From Chryseobacterium gleum (GTDB lineage Bacteria > Bacteroidota > Bacteroidia > Flavobacteriales_D > Crocinitomicaceae), in contig CAMCWF010000002.1 in NCBI GenBank assembly GCA_945882095.1, positions 1 through 64,000 on the forward strand: DNA of 64,000 bases, written 5' to 3'. The position numbers and the translations under genes are program-made. The notes under the pieces are model-generated. The model did no database searches and was not told where the DNA came from. It saw only the letters and a list, made by a program, of their open reading frames with translations. How positions within the stretch are numbered: position 1 is the stretch's first letter; every line of letters starts with the position of its first letter. This document shows, piece after piece, positions 29,667 through 38,273 of the stretch.

Positions 29667-30353
29667 TTAGCAGAAATTAAGTAGCGATTCAAACAGTGCT
29701 TTTCCGTCGACATTGCCCAACAAAACATCTGAAGCACGTTCAGGGTGTGGCATCATTCCAAAGACATTTTTCTTGGCATTTGTAACACCTGCAATGTTTT
29801 GAACGGTACCGTTGGGATTGTGCGCTTCGTCAATTTTACCATCGACTCGACAATATTTGAACAAAATTTGATCGTTCGCTTGCATGTTTTCCAGGGTGTC
29901 TTCGTCAGCATAGTAACGACCTTCTCCATGCGCAATCGGTCTTTTATACACTTCATTTTTCACCAAGCCCTTGGTTATTGGACTGTTGAGCGTGTTGGGT
30001 GTGATGTAAACATTTTTACAAATAAACTTTTGGTTGGCATTGTGAAGCAAGGCACCCGGAAGCAATCCGCTTTCCGTAAGAATTTGAAAACCATTGCAAA
30101 TACCCAAAACATATCCTCCTTTTCCAGCATGCTGGATGACTTCGTTCATAATGGGAGAGAATTTAGCAATGGCACCGGATCGTAAATAATCACCGTAGGA
30201 AAAACCTCCGGGCAATACGACCATGTCAACGCCTTGTAAATCTGTGTCTTTGTGCCAAAGTGAAACCACTTCTTGACCTAAAAGATCCTTTAAAACATAT
30301 ACCATGTCCTGGTCACAATTGGATCCAGGAAAAGTTACCACACCAAATTTCAT
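29667..30353 (-). CDS. purQ: Phosphoribosylformylglycinamidine synthase subunit PurQ
   Basis: The glutaminase subunit of FGAM synthase has 228 residues. The nucleophile Cys lies in LGICNGFQIL near 85-94, and the His-Glu pair is in MMPHPERASD near 204-213. A separate PurQ implies a PurL/PurS partner encoded elsewhere. It is the first gene of the long minus-strand run, with a promoter-like box just upstream. Confidence 0.97.
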   Translation of the reverse strand: MKFGVVTFPGSNCDQDMVYVLKDLLGQEVVSLWHKDTDLQGVDMVVLPGGFSYGDYLRSGAIAKFSPIMNEVIQHAGKGGYVLGICNGFQILTESGLLPGALLHNANQKFICKNVYITPNTLNSPITKGLVKNEVYKRPIAHGEGRYYADEDTLENMQANDQILFKYCRVDGKIDEAHNPNGTVQNIAGVTNAKKNVFGMMPHPERASDVLLGNVDGKALFESLLNFC

Positions 30354-30369
30354 AGTTAAATTTCTTGTG

Positions 30370-30377
30370 CAAAGTTA
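30370..30377 (-). promoter_or_regulatory. -7 promoter box upstream of purQ
   Basis: On the minus strand TAACTTTG matches TAnnTTTG and lies about 17 bases before the purQ ATG. It would drive the purQ-purD run. Confidence 0.5.
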
Positions 30378-30440
30378 CCATTTTATGGGTAAGGATGTTC
30401 GATTGTGAAAACCTAATGTATCATTTTTAGGCATTTGTAT

Positions 30441-30480
30441 AAAAAAAAAAGGGCAAAAACGAATTCGTTTTTGCCCTTTG
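30441..30480 (-). terminator. Terminator of the proteorhodopsin gene (26-bp perfect palindrome)
   Basis: Positions 30451-30476 form a perfect palindrome with arms GGGCAAAAACG and CGTTTTTGCCC around AATT. A run of ten A on the left gives a U tract for minus-strand transcripts. It lies 24 bases after the proteorhodopsin stop and insulates it from purQ. Confidence 0.92.
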
Positions 30481-30499
30481 AAGAGACGTGTAGATTTGT

Positions 30500-31216
30500 T
30501 TAGTCTTCTTTTCTACTCAAAGCATAGATAACCAAACCGAATCCAATTTTGTTAACAGCATCTGCGATGTTGTATACGATGTCCATTGCATGCATGGCAG
30601 CTTTCGGATCTGAAACCAATTTGATTCCAAACAATCCACCTGGCGTACCAAGGATGTAACCTAATGGATAGATAGCCCAACCTACCAGTACAAACCAAGC
30701 AAGGATTTTGGTCGCTTTCGCAACTTGAGGTCCAGCCGTTTGAGCCAATTTCGCAACTTCTCCAAACCAAATTAAATATGCGATATAGAAATATGCTGCT
30801 CCGGAAATAATTCCCCAAAGTACACTGTTTCCTCGGTCGATGGTTTCACCAAAGTAACCTGTTACCAACATCACCAATGAAGCGAAAATTAATTTCCAAA
30901 GCAAACCGATTTTAGCTCCTGCTTTTTTGGTAATTAAATAAAACTCAACACACATTAATGGCACGGTAAGAATCCAGTCAACATATCTGAAGAATGTTGG
31001 TGATTCACCTGTTTCTAGGTTGTACCCTCTCATGTAGTAGTAGTGCACTGCTGCAATGAAGGTAATGAGTCCAGAAACTAAAACGGACGTTCTCCATTTT
31101 TGAGGGGTGTTGTTTAACTCAAAAAAGAAGAATACTGAAGCGGCCATCATGGCCATGGTTCCGATAAAAAACGTAAATGCTACGTAATTATCCTGTGCAA
31201 TTTTTAAATGTTCCAT
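30500..31216 (-). CDS. Proteorhodopsin, predicted green-absorbing proton pump
   Basis: The 238-residue seven-helix retinal protein carries the helix C motif RYVDWILTVPL (about 77-87). It has Asp80, Thr84 and Glu91 in the positions of the DTE proton-pump triad, so it should pump protons outward. Met88 sits at the spectral-tuning site (position 105 of the reference protein), which goes with green absorption. His58 pairs with Asp80, and the retinal Schiff-base Lys is Lys223 in NIADAVNKIGFG. It stands alone with its own promoter and terminator. No retinal synthesis gene (blh) is in the window. Confidence 0.97.
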   Translation of the reverse strand: MEHLKIAQDNYVAFTFFIGTMAMMAASVFFFFELNNTPQKWRTSVLVSGLITFIAAVHYYYMRGYNLETGESPTFFRYVDWILTVPLMCVEFYLITKKAGAKIGLLWKLIFASLVMLVTGYFGETIDRGNSVLWGIISGAAYFYIAYLIWFGEVAKLAQTAGPQVAKATKILAWFVLVGWAIYPLGYILGTPGGLFGIKLVSDPKAAMHAMDIVYNIADAVNKIGFGLVIYALSRKED

Positions 31217-31300
31217 AATAAAATAGGTTTAAATTTTCCTACTCTTAAGGCTTTTCGGTTCCGCCACGTTTAGCATATCAGTTTGTAACTAAAACGTTTT
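31217..31300 (-). promoter_or_regulatory. Long 5' leader of the proteorhodopsin gene
   Basis: About 80 untranslated bases separate the promoter box from the ATG, unusual for this genome, where leaders are short. The leader contains short complementary segments (GGC with GCC near 31251-31267 and CCT with AGG near 31240-31253) that could fold. A perfect palindrome AAAACGTTTT at 31291-31300 overlaps the expected start of transcription and could be an operator. I recognise no known riboswitch in it. Confidence 0.35.
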
Positions 31301-31308
31301 CAAATATA
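31301..31308 (-). promoter_or_regulatory. -7 promoter box of the proteorhodopsin gene
   Basis: On the minus strand TATATTTG matches TAnnTTTG and is preceded by an A/T-rich stretch. No TTG at the -33 distance is seen. The rest of the gap, 31309-31484, is A/T-rich and I see no gene in it. Confidence 0.5.
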
Positions 31309-31484
31309 TATATTTTTTGTTTAACATTTCAGTGAAATCATTAAACAGTTTTTCTCTGTTTCAAAAAATACGCCTAAAAATTTCTATGAAAAAGAATACA
31401 GAAGCGGGAAAGGACTAAATTTCAAGTTTGGAGTAATTAACAATAAATTAACAATAATTTAATAATAATTGTTCCGTAATTGAG

Positions 31485-32447
31485 CTATAAAAATTTCAGA
31501 ATATTATAAATAAGAAAAATATATACGAGTATCGACGTTGCAAAGCGCATTCTTTTTTGAAGGAGAGGAAAGGCAAACAGCAAGCAAAGCGGCACAAGGA
31601 ATAAATGCATTTTTGGACTCCCGGCGTATAAAGACCCTTCACAAAAAAAGGCCGTGAGAAGTGCAACCAACGAAAAACCAATCATTTGAAATTTCTTTTT
31701 AAGTCGATTGGATGCTGTTTTTATTCGTTCCCTTAATCCAATCAGTGAGAAAACGACTGTCACTATGAGTGCACTGAGAACGACGTAATTTGCCAAAGTA
31801 GATTCAAAAAGAAAGGAATGTCCTTGAGGCCAATAAACTCCCAGTGGCAAATGAAAAAACAATCGATACATCACCCCATAGAAAAGTGCAACACCTACAC
31901 CCAATAGAAACACAACAAAAGACCGTAGGTTCCAAGGCCGTCCTATGAGGTACATCGAGGCAAAAAAGGGAAGTCCAATGAGCAAAGGAGGGTAACATGT
32001 GATGGACAGACCGAGGAAAAATGCCCCGTTGAAAATGGCATTGTTGCTAATTTCATTTTGGTTGAGTTTGAAAAATTGGTAAAAAACCATGGTTAGAAAT
32101 ATCAGTCCGATGGACATGCCTTCCAAAAGATAAAAGGAGCTAAAAAACGAGGACAAAACGACAAAAGAAAAGGAAACAACATAGGTGTTTCTTTCTTGGA
32201 ATTCGTAGGTGTTGTAGATAAAATTGAGCAGCACAGCCTGAGCGCAAACCAAGAGTCCACTGAGTCCCTCAAGCCAAAGCAAGGCGTTTGAAGTGATTGG
32301 TTTTTCCAGCCTTCCCCACATTCCAAAATCCAAAAATTCAGGAGATGTTCCCGCAAAATGTGCATGGTTAAACACATGAAATCCAAATATAAGGAGCGGT
32401 AAAAGGAAGATTGAATAAGGCCTATTCCCTGCAAACAATTGAATCAT
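31485..32447 (-). CDS. Multi-pass membrane protein, DUF6427-like
   Basis: The 320-residue protein is almost entirely hydrophobic, with eight to ten predicted membrane helices, and starts MIQLFAGNRPYSIFLLPLLI. Size, start and flavobacterial context resemble the DUF6427 family, which I recall near purD in other flavobacteria. It has no recognised catalytic motif. It is separated from the proteorhodopsin gene by 268 bases and is probably a single-gene unit. Confidence 0.6.
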   Translation of the reverse strand: MIQLFAGNRPYSIFLLPLLIFGFHVFNHAHFAGTSPEFLDFGMWGRLEKPITSNALLWLEGLSGLLVCAQAVLLNFIYNTYEFQERNTYVVSFSFVVLSSFFSSFYLLEGMSIGLIFLTMVFYQFFKLNQNEISNNAIFNGAFFLGLSITCYPPLLIGLPFFASMYLIGRPWNLRSFVVFLLGVGVALFYGVMYRLFFHLPLGVYWPQGHSFLFESTLANYVVLSALIVTVVFSLIGLRERIKTASNRLKKKFQMIGFSLVALLTAFFCEGSLYAGSPKMHLFLVPLCLLFAFPLLQKRMRFATSILVYIFLIYNILKFL

Positions 32448-32526
32448 ACAACGAAGTTACATATTTATAGTGTATTACCTTTTTTGTAAGATTTTTACTT
32501 TTTATCCTACCGTATGATTAAAATGA

Positions 32527-32534
32527 TATATTTG
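32527..32534 (+). promoter_or_regulatory. -7 promoter box upstream of the DksA-like gene
   Basis: TATATTTG matches TAnnTTTG, 23 bases before the ATG; a second weaker box TATCTTTC overlaps just downstream. It would drive the dksA-like/lspA pair. Confidence 0.5.
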
Positions 32535-32557
32535 CTATCTTTCAAATAAACTAGGCT

Positions 32558-32941
32558 ATGGCACACGAAAAAACAAGGTTCTCCGATGAGGACTTGATTG
32601 AATTTAAGGAATTAATTCACAATAAATTGGCAGAAGCAAAAATAAACTTTGAATTGTTGAAAGGATCTTTGTCGCACAAAGACGACCACGGCACCGACGA
32701 TACAGGCAGGACTTTTAACATGATGGAAGATGGTTCTGAAACATTGTCTCGAGAAGAAGTGGCGCAACTGGCGGCAAGACAAGAAAAATTTATTCAAAGC
32801 TTGCAAGCTGCTTTGGTTCGCATTGAAAATAAAACCTACGGAATTTGCCGTTCCACTGGAAAATTGATACCCAAAGAAAGGTTGCGTTTGGTGCCCCATG
32901 CAACCATGGGAATCGATGCTAAAAATGCGCAAAACAAGTAA
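32558..32941 (+). CDS. DksA/TraR-family protein with degenerate zinc finger
   Basis: The 127-residue protein has a helical N-terminal part and the DksA/TraR C-terminal segment YGICRSTGKLIPKERLRLVPH (the key residues span about 96-116). Classical members have four cysteines for zinc; here only one Cys remains in this segment, so zinc binding as in E. coli DksA is unlikely. I recall this single-Cys form as normal in flavobacteria. It may bind RNA polymerase through the secondary channel, which is inference. lspA starts at the next base. Confidence 0.88.
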   Translation: MAHEKTRFSDEDLIEFKELIHNKLAEAKINFELLKGSLSHKDDHGTDDTGRTFNMMEDGSETLSREEVAQLAARQEKFIQSLQAALVRIENKTYGICRSTGKLIPKERLRLVPHATMGIDAKNAQNK

Positions 32942-33613
32942 GTGAAAAAACGTATTTTTTTAGTTGCAGGATGTGTTGCTTTGTTGTTAATCTTGGACCA
33001 AATCCTCAAGATATACATCAAAACCAATTTTTCGCCCAATGAGACCAGGTACATACTTGGAGATTGGTTCGCTTTGCATTACATTGAAAACCAAGGTATG
33101 GCTTTCGGTACCACACTGGGCTCTTCCATCTACGGAAAACTTGCACTCAGCATTTTTCGGATTGTAGCCATTCTTGGAATTGTTTACTATGTCTTCCTCG
33201 AAATCAAAAAAGGAGCGAAAACATTTTTCCTCATTTCTTTGTCTATGATTTTGGCAGGTGCCACAGGAAACCTAATTGATTCCATGTTTTATGATTTTTG
33301 GTTCGCTTTTGATCCTTGTGAAAGTTACAACCAGTTACAAGGTTCTGGTATTAAAGCGGATTGCAATCAATTTGGAATGACCTACCCTGTGGAGGTTCGA
33401 AACAAAGGATTCTTATTTGGCAATGTAGTGGATATGTTTCAGTTTGATGCCTATTGGCCCAAATGGATGCCATTGGTAGGAGGGCAAGCTGTATTTCCTG
33501 CCATTTGGAACCTTGCCGATTCATGCATTTCTGTTGGCGTTGCTTTCATCATTTTGATTCATCGAAAAAGTATTTTTAGCTTTCGTAAAAAGAGCCAAGA
33601 CGCAGCGAATTAA
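32942..33613 (+). CDS. lspA: Lipoprotein signal peptidase
   Basis: LspA cleaves signal peptides of lipidated prolipoproteins in the inner membrane. At 223 residues it is about 60 longer than E. coli LspA. The extra length lies between the two catalytic aspartates, GNLIDSMFYD near 104-113 and WNLADSCIS near 184-192. It includes a loop with two Cys (FDPCESY and KADCNQF). It has four membrane helices. The start is GTG, right after the stop of the DksA-like gene. Many lipoproteins in this window would be its substrates. Confidence 0.96.
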   Translation: MKKRIFLVAGCVALLLILDQILKIYIKTNFSPNETRYILGDWFALHYIENQGMAFGTTLGSSIYGKLALSIFRIVAILGIVYYVFLEIKKGAKTFFLISLSMILAGATGNLIDSMFYDFWFAFDPCESYNQLQGSGIKADCNQFGMTYPVEVRNKGFLFGNVVDMFQFDAYWPKWMPLVGGQAVFPAIWNLADSCISVGVAFIILIHRKSIFSFRKKSQDAAN

Positions 33614-36069
33614 AAATTCCACTTCATACTTCGATCGTCCAACAGGGCAAAGGAGACCTTCCACGTGCCTGCCGTTTTAGATTTATTTCCATCAGATACA
33701 CAGCCGTATATTCCGATGCGTAGACGTCGTCTCGATAATTTAAAATTCCTTTCAAGCCCACCAAGCAATTCATAATGTTGGTAATCGTGTTCCAAAATAT
33801 ACATCGCCCCACCTCCGAAAACCAATCCAATTCGGGTTTTTTTCATAAATGGAATCTTGTTTAATATGGCTCCGTTGTCGTGGTGTACGAAATGCGCTTC
33901 ATGCACCCAGCTTTTGGTCGGTAAGGTGCTGTCAAGTCCTTGAAAGGAGTAGAGTGGATTTGAAAACCAAATCGGGTCACTTCGGCGCTGATACCTTAGG
34001 TCAGGTTCGCGGACTTGTTTATACGTTAAAAAGGATCCTGTTGCCAAACGGTAACTGGAATTCCCAAGCAAACCCAATTTGAAATTTTGATCGATTGCGA
34101 AACTTATGTAATCGTAGTTGATATCGCTCCCAAACAAAGAAGGCACCCCTTTTTTGTAGGCCACGGAAAAGGTCGGCCAAGCAGAACCCAATACGACCTT
34201 GCGGTAGGGTTCGCGCATGTATTTTTGTTTTGGCGTGAATGAAAAACCGAGGTTTACAATCATGGCTTGGTACGGATCAAAAGCCATTGCGCTGTCGTTG
34301 GGAATGAAGCCATCGGTGAGGGTCATAAACTTAAAATTCTGTAGACTCCTGCGCTCTGCAAAATTCATACTGACATCGGCATAAAAACCATTCAAGATTT
34401 CATAATTTACCCCGAGATTCATTTGGGTAGCTTCTATGAAATTGTTCCTGCGGTAAATTTGTGTAATGGCGTCGAACCCTCTGATTACATCGAAGTCGTG
34501 GCTAATCGAAGCGCTCACATCACCCATGTGGAAGGGTGAAAATCGATATTTGGTCCAAATGCTCCCTTTGGGGTCTTGGTTGAAAAAACCGTAGGAAACC
34601 CTCGTGAAAAGATCAAAAGAGCGTTGGTTTTCCCATTTTTTGAAGTAATAAAAGTTAGGCGCAACGCGCGGTCCTCCGATGCCAATCGGTTGTGCCATGG
34701 TAGCCAATGAGCCAATGGTATATTGCAGTCTTTCAGCACGGTTTCGGTGCTCGACTCCGAACCAAAGTACTTTTAACACTGTGATTTTATTGAATATGGC
34801 ATCCACTGAATCTAAATACGATTGTTTATTGTGTGCTTCCTTAATGCTGTCCTTTACAAGGATGAATCGTTTTTCTGCTTCGGTAAGACTGAATGCACGT
34901 TTGTTCACCCAATAGCTAGAATCCTTTTCATAGGCTTCCTTTTCCGTAGTGGCTACCTCGTTGCTAAAATATTTGGAAGGAAAATTGGGTTTGAAATTGT
35001 AATCCGAAAATACCGCAATGGTGCTGGCTTTTGAAGTTTCTGATTTGTATTTCACTCCGTAGGTAAGCGTCTGTTTTGTTAAGACACAAATGCTATCCCC
35101 AGGGTGCTCAAATTCTTGGTCAATCGTAAAGTTGTCGTAAATCAGAAGGTTTCCTTTGTTCATCGTAAGGGAAAGCTTTTGTACGATCCAAAGACTGTCG
35201 ATTACATAGATGTACCCTTCAAGCGTGGTGGTGGCTGTATTTCTTGGAATTACCTTTATTTTTGAAATCATCCTTCCGTTTTCCTCATACTTTTCTTCCA
35301 GTCGATAACGGTAGGATAAAATACCAGGTACTGAAATTGGGGAGCTAACAGGGGTTTCATGCAAATCATTTAAGTACAATAAATTCTCAAAAAAATTAAA
35401 GTTGGATTTCACAGTGGTTGTGTAATATAAATTGTTGGCGTTGCCATGCAAGTCGTAGGCGTTACGGATTTCTTTAACCTTGTTGGGAGGTGAAAAAGAA
35501 CGCTCAAGTTGTACTTCTACCAAGTTCATTGAATTGGAAACAGTGTCCTTTGGCACCTCAAAATCGGGTTCGTCAGTTTCCTTGTCCGCTTGTTGGGCAC
35601 TTTTTTCTTTTACAGGAAACACGAGTTTTTCAGAGGCTTTGATGTAAACATCTACCGTGTGTGGATAATTCCAAGGGTTAAGGGTGTCTCGTTTGTTGAC
35701 GACTTTCAACATGATTTCCCTTCCCGGGTTGGATTTTTTTACAGAGACCACAACGTCCTCCATTTGCTTTACATTGCTTTGGAAAAGTTGAAAGGATTTT
35801 ACAACGTCGATGTCGCCCATTCCTAAATAAGATTCTCGGTCCTCGAAACCGGTTGCTTGCATCACTAAATAGTATTCTCCTGGCATCAGGCCCATTTCGA
35901 AATAACCAAGTTCATTGGCAACCGTACGCTGGCTTGGGTCATTTTTCACAAATACCTTCGCGTAAGCAATGGGATTTTGTTTTTCGTCTAAAACAGTTCC
36001 CTTCAAAAATCTTTGAGAAAGGACCGGGAAACAAAAGAAGACTAAAAAAACAGGCAACAAAAACCGCAT
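33610..36069 (-). CDS. DUF5686 outer-membrane protein with carboxypeptidase-like regulatory domain
   Basis: I place the start at the ATG at 36069 because the signal peptide MRFLLPVFLVFFCFPVLSQ begins there; an upstream in-frame start at 36120 would add 17 poorly hydrophobic residues. The mature 819-residue chain begins with a CarboxypepD_reg-like beta-sandwich (GTVLDEKQNPIAYAKVFV), as in SusC-type proteins. The long DUF5686 part follows, with strands of a probable barrel to the C-terminal Phe. The stop overlaps the lspA stop convergently. Function unknown. Confidence 0.88.
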   Translation of the reverse strand: MRFLLPVFLVFFCFPVLSQRFLKGTVLDEKQNPIAYAKVFVKNDPSQRTVANELGYFEMGLMPGEYYLVMQATGFEDRESYLGMGDIDVVKSFQLFQSNVKQMEDVVVSVKKSNPGREIMLKVVNKRDTLNPWNYPHTVDVYIKASEKLVFPVKEKSAQQADKETDEPDFEVPKDTVSNSMNLVEVQLERSFSPPNKVKEIRNAYDLHGNANNLYYTTTVKSNFNFFENLLYLNDLHETPVSSPISVPGILSYRYRLEEKYEENGRMISKIKVIPRNTATTTLEGYIYVIDSLWIVQKLSLTMNKGNLLIYDNFTIDQEFEHPGDSICVLTKQTLTYGVKYKSETSKASTIAVFSDYNFKPNFPSKYFSNEVATTEKEAYEKDSSYWVNKRAFSLTEAEKRFILVKDSIKEAHNKQSYLDSVDAIFNKITVLKVLWFGVEHRNRAERLQYTIGSLATMAQPIGIGGPRVAPNFYYFKKWENQRSFDLFTRVSYGFFNQDPKGSIWTKYRFSPFHMGDVSASISHDFDVIRGFDAITQIYRRNNFIEATQMNLGVNYEILNGFYADVSMNFAERRSLQNFKFMTLTDGFIPNDSAMAFDPYQAMIVNLGFSFTPKQKYMREPYRKVVLGSAWPTFSVAYKKGVPSLFGSDINYDYISFAIDQNFKLGLLGNSSYRLATGSFLTYKQVREPDLRYQRRSDPIWFSNPLYSFQGLDSTLPTKSWVHEAHFVHHDNGAILNKIPFMKKTRIGLVFGGGAMYILEHDYQHYELLGGLERNFKLSRRRLRIGIYGCVSDGNKSKTAGTWKVSFALLDDRSMKWNF

Positions 36070-36116
36070 GTAACTAAGACAATTAATAGGACGAATAGTT
36101 ACAGTGGAGAAGGGAA

Positions 36117-36344
36117 TCATTTTTTATCAGAAGAATTCTGTTCGTTTAAAAAAGATTGGTGTTTTTCAAAACGTTTCACCATATAGCGTTTCATGACAAA
36201 CATGAGAAGGGCCATCACTGTAAACGTATAATACATGGTCCAACGAGCAAACCCTTCGGTAATTCCGTTAAAGGTAACGATGGCGAAGCTTCCAATGGCT
36301 GCCAATAGCCAAAAATAAAGCATGATCTTATTGTAAATTTTCAT
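36117..36344 (-). CDS. Small two-helix membrane protein
   Basis: The 75-residue protein has two membrane helices (about 8-27 and 35-52) and a charged C-terminal tail (KRFEKHQSF). It lies four bases after lptC on the same strand and is probably part of that operon. I do not recognise a function; small proteins of this type are often found beside lptC in flavobacteria. Confidence 0.7.
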   Translation of the reverse strand: MKIYNKIMLYFWLLAAIGSFAIVTFNGITEGFARWTMYYTFTVMALLMFVMKRYMVKRFEKHQSFLNEQNSSDKK

Positions 36345-36348
36345 AGTG

Positions 36349-36897
36349 CTAATTTAGTTCATCTTCTTTTTCCAAAAACACGTGGCCTTGAGGTTTCATG
36401 ATTTCATAACGACTGAAGTCTTGTTTGGTCTTTAATCCCGTGCCAGTGAAATATCCTTTTGGTGACGTTACAATTACTTTTTCTTCGGTGTAAATGCTGC
36501 TGTCTTTTTGGTTCCAAAACAACTTTTCTGTTTTTAAGGTTTGTTTTTTCTTGTGGTTGTATAACCGTACAGAATCACGTACCATTAATTGGTTTTTAGA
36601 AAAATTTACTTCTCCATATTTTGAAGTAAGGGTGGAAATGATTTCGCCCGTAGCGGAAAAGAAATTCACTTTTAAACCATCCTTCATTTGCGTAATATGT
36701 GCTGGCTTGTGAAAGGTTTCTGCCAATGTGGAAAACAATTCTACCCTGGCAAAACCAGAGTCGCTGTAGACCATTTGAAAGTTTACAATGGCCTCGTCCG
36801 GTGATTTGGAATTGAAGGTTACGCGTTGTACATCTTCTAAATTGTTTTCACATGCCATCAGGGTAAGCGCGATTGTAAAGAAGGCCAGCCATTTCAT
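36349..36897 (-). CDS. lptC: LPS export protein LptC-like lipoprotein
   Basis: The 182-residue protein has an N-terminal hydrophobic segment with lipobox LMAC (Cys16). A beta-jellyroll pattern follows, with LTSKYGEVNFSKNQLMV and GYFTGTGLKTKQDFSRYEI, typical of LptC/LptA-like proteins. LptC links the LPS transporter in the inner membrane to the periplasmic bridge. Lipid anchoring instead of a membrane helix is common for the Bacteroidota version, to my knowledge. It lies between an outer-membrane protein gene and the small membrane protein. Confidence 0.85.
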   Translation of the reverse strand: MKWLAFFTIALTLMACENNLEDVQRVTFNSKSPDEAIVNFQMVYSDSGFARVELFSTLAETFHKPAHITQMKDGLKVNFFSATGEIISTLTSKYGEVNFSKNQLMVRDSVRLYNHKKKQTLKTEKLFWNQKDSSIYTEEKVIVTSPKGYFTGTGLKTKQDFSRYEIMKPQGHVFLEKEDELN

Positions 36898-36899
36898 GC

Positions 36900-38273
36900 T
36901 TAATCCACCTTGCGTTTTCTAAACCATCGTTCAAAGGAAGCTGGAGATACGATGACACCCAATTGGATGGAGAGGTAGTTTTCTTGCAAACTTCCTGTCT
37001 TAAAGGTTCCCCTTTGTCCAAGGTTCACAGAGATGTTGAGGTTTGACAAAGAAGGGGTTGACAAAAGAGGAATGCCTAAGCCCAAACTTACTCCCCTGTC
37101 TTGAAAGGGATTGTTGAGGTAATCCGCATAGGGTAAGTTACCGTAGTATGCACCCATTCGATAATGAAACTTATCAAAAAACTGAAGGGTTGATTGGTTT
37201 TCAAACAATTTACTTTCTGGCGAAAATTCAATGCCCACTCCCAAACGATTTGAATATTGTGTCGCACTTAAATTCAAAGAATCCAAGGTATAACCTTCAA
37301 ATTGATAGTTGACGGTACCTTTCCTTGCATATTGAAAGGAAACCAATAAATTAGGGTGAAGGGTTTTGCTCTTGTGTTTATAGTCTTTCAATTTTATTTC
37401 GTGTGTCATCCCGATTGAAAAATTTTGATTTTGGGTGACCTTTCCTTTGTAAGCATCTGAAAAAAGGGTGTCGTAAAGATTGGCGTTGTTAAGGTTGGTT
37501 GATGTGTAAAAGGAATGATTGAGGGTGGCGTTAAAAGATTGGGTAGGGAAATAGGTTCCTCCGAGTTTAAGGGTGTAGCGATCCGTAATTCTTTGAGAAT
37601 AAGCGATGCCCAATTCTACTTTGGGAGATTGTACACGGATGTTATCCAACATGATGCCTCCAGAGGTGGTGGTTCCAAGAATGAGTTGGCTCGTGCGTTG
37701 GTTTTCAACGGAGCCAAATAAATAAGAGAGGTTTGCGCCGAATCCAAGGTAGGTTGATTTGGTGGCGACGGGAGCATAAGTGACGCCTACGAAAACATCG
37801 TTGACATACCCTTTACCTTGATAGGTGTTTCTTATAGAATCAACGCCTGTGAAAACCTTTTCGCTCATGTAAAATCCTTTGGCGGCATAGGGTTTGATCC
37901 CGAAGGCCATCCCAAAGTGTCTTTTTATCTTAAAACCTAAGATGAGGTGATTTAAAGTACCAACGGGCTTAACCATGCTTTCTGAACCTTGGCTGAAAAA
38001 CGAGATGCGTTCATTGATTCCAAGTGTTAGCAAGGTATTTCCTGTGCTTAAGGTTCCGTAGGTCCCTGGATTTAAATAATTCAGTTGGGTAGAGTCAAAA
38101 ACAGCGCTGTAGGTATTTCCCAAAGCCGAATAAATACCATGGTTTTGCAATTGATGGTCGCCAATCCCAAAATAGGTGAGGGGGTGGGATACCATTTGTT
38201 GGCCGTAGGCAGAAATACTCAGTCCGAAAAGCAGGATGTTAAATAGGTAGACTTTGAATTTTGTATAAAGCAT
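36900..38273 (-). CDS. Outer-membrane porin-like protein
   Basis: The 457-residue protein has a signal peptide ending AYGQQ (about 1-25). It then has repeated amphipathic beta strands (TLGINERISFFSQG, LGIAYSQRITDRYTLKLGGTYF, GVSLGLGIPLL), as in the FadL-like or PorV-like barrels of Bacteroidota. Genes of this kind lie between coaX and lptC in many flavobacteria, as I recall. The substrate is unknown. It overlaps coaX by 35 bases. Confidence 0.78.
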   Translation of the reverse strand: MLYTKFKVYLFNILLFGLSISAYGQQMVSHPLTYFGIGDHQLQNHGIYSALGNTYSAVFDSTQLNYLNPGTYGTLSTGNTLLTLGINERISFFSQGSESMVKPVGTLNHLILGFKIKRHFGMAFGIKPYAAKGFYMSEKVFTGVDSIRNTYQGKGYVNDVFVGVTYAPVATKSTYLGFGANLSYLFGSVENQRTSQLILGTTTSGGIMLDNIRVQSPKVELGIAYSQRITDRYTLKLGGTYFPTQSFNATLNHSFYTSTNLNNANLYDTLFSDAYKGKVTQNQNFSIGMTHEIKLKDYKHKSKTLHPNLLVSFQYARKGTVNYQFEGYTLDSLNLSATQYSNRLGVGIEFSPESKLFENQSTLQFFDKFHYRMGAYYGNLPYADYLNNPFQDRGVSLGLGIPLLSTPSLSNLNISVNLGQRGTFKTGSLQENYLSIQLGVIVSPASFERWFRKRKVD

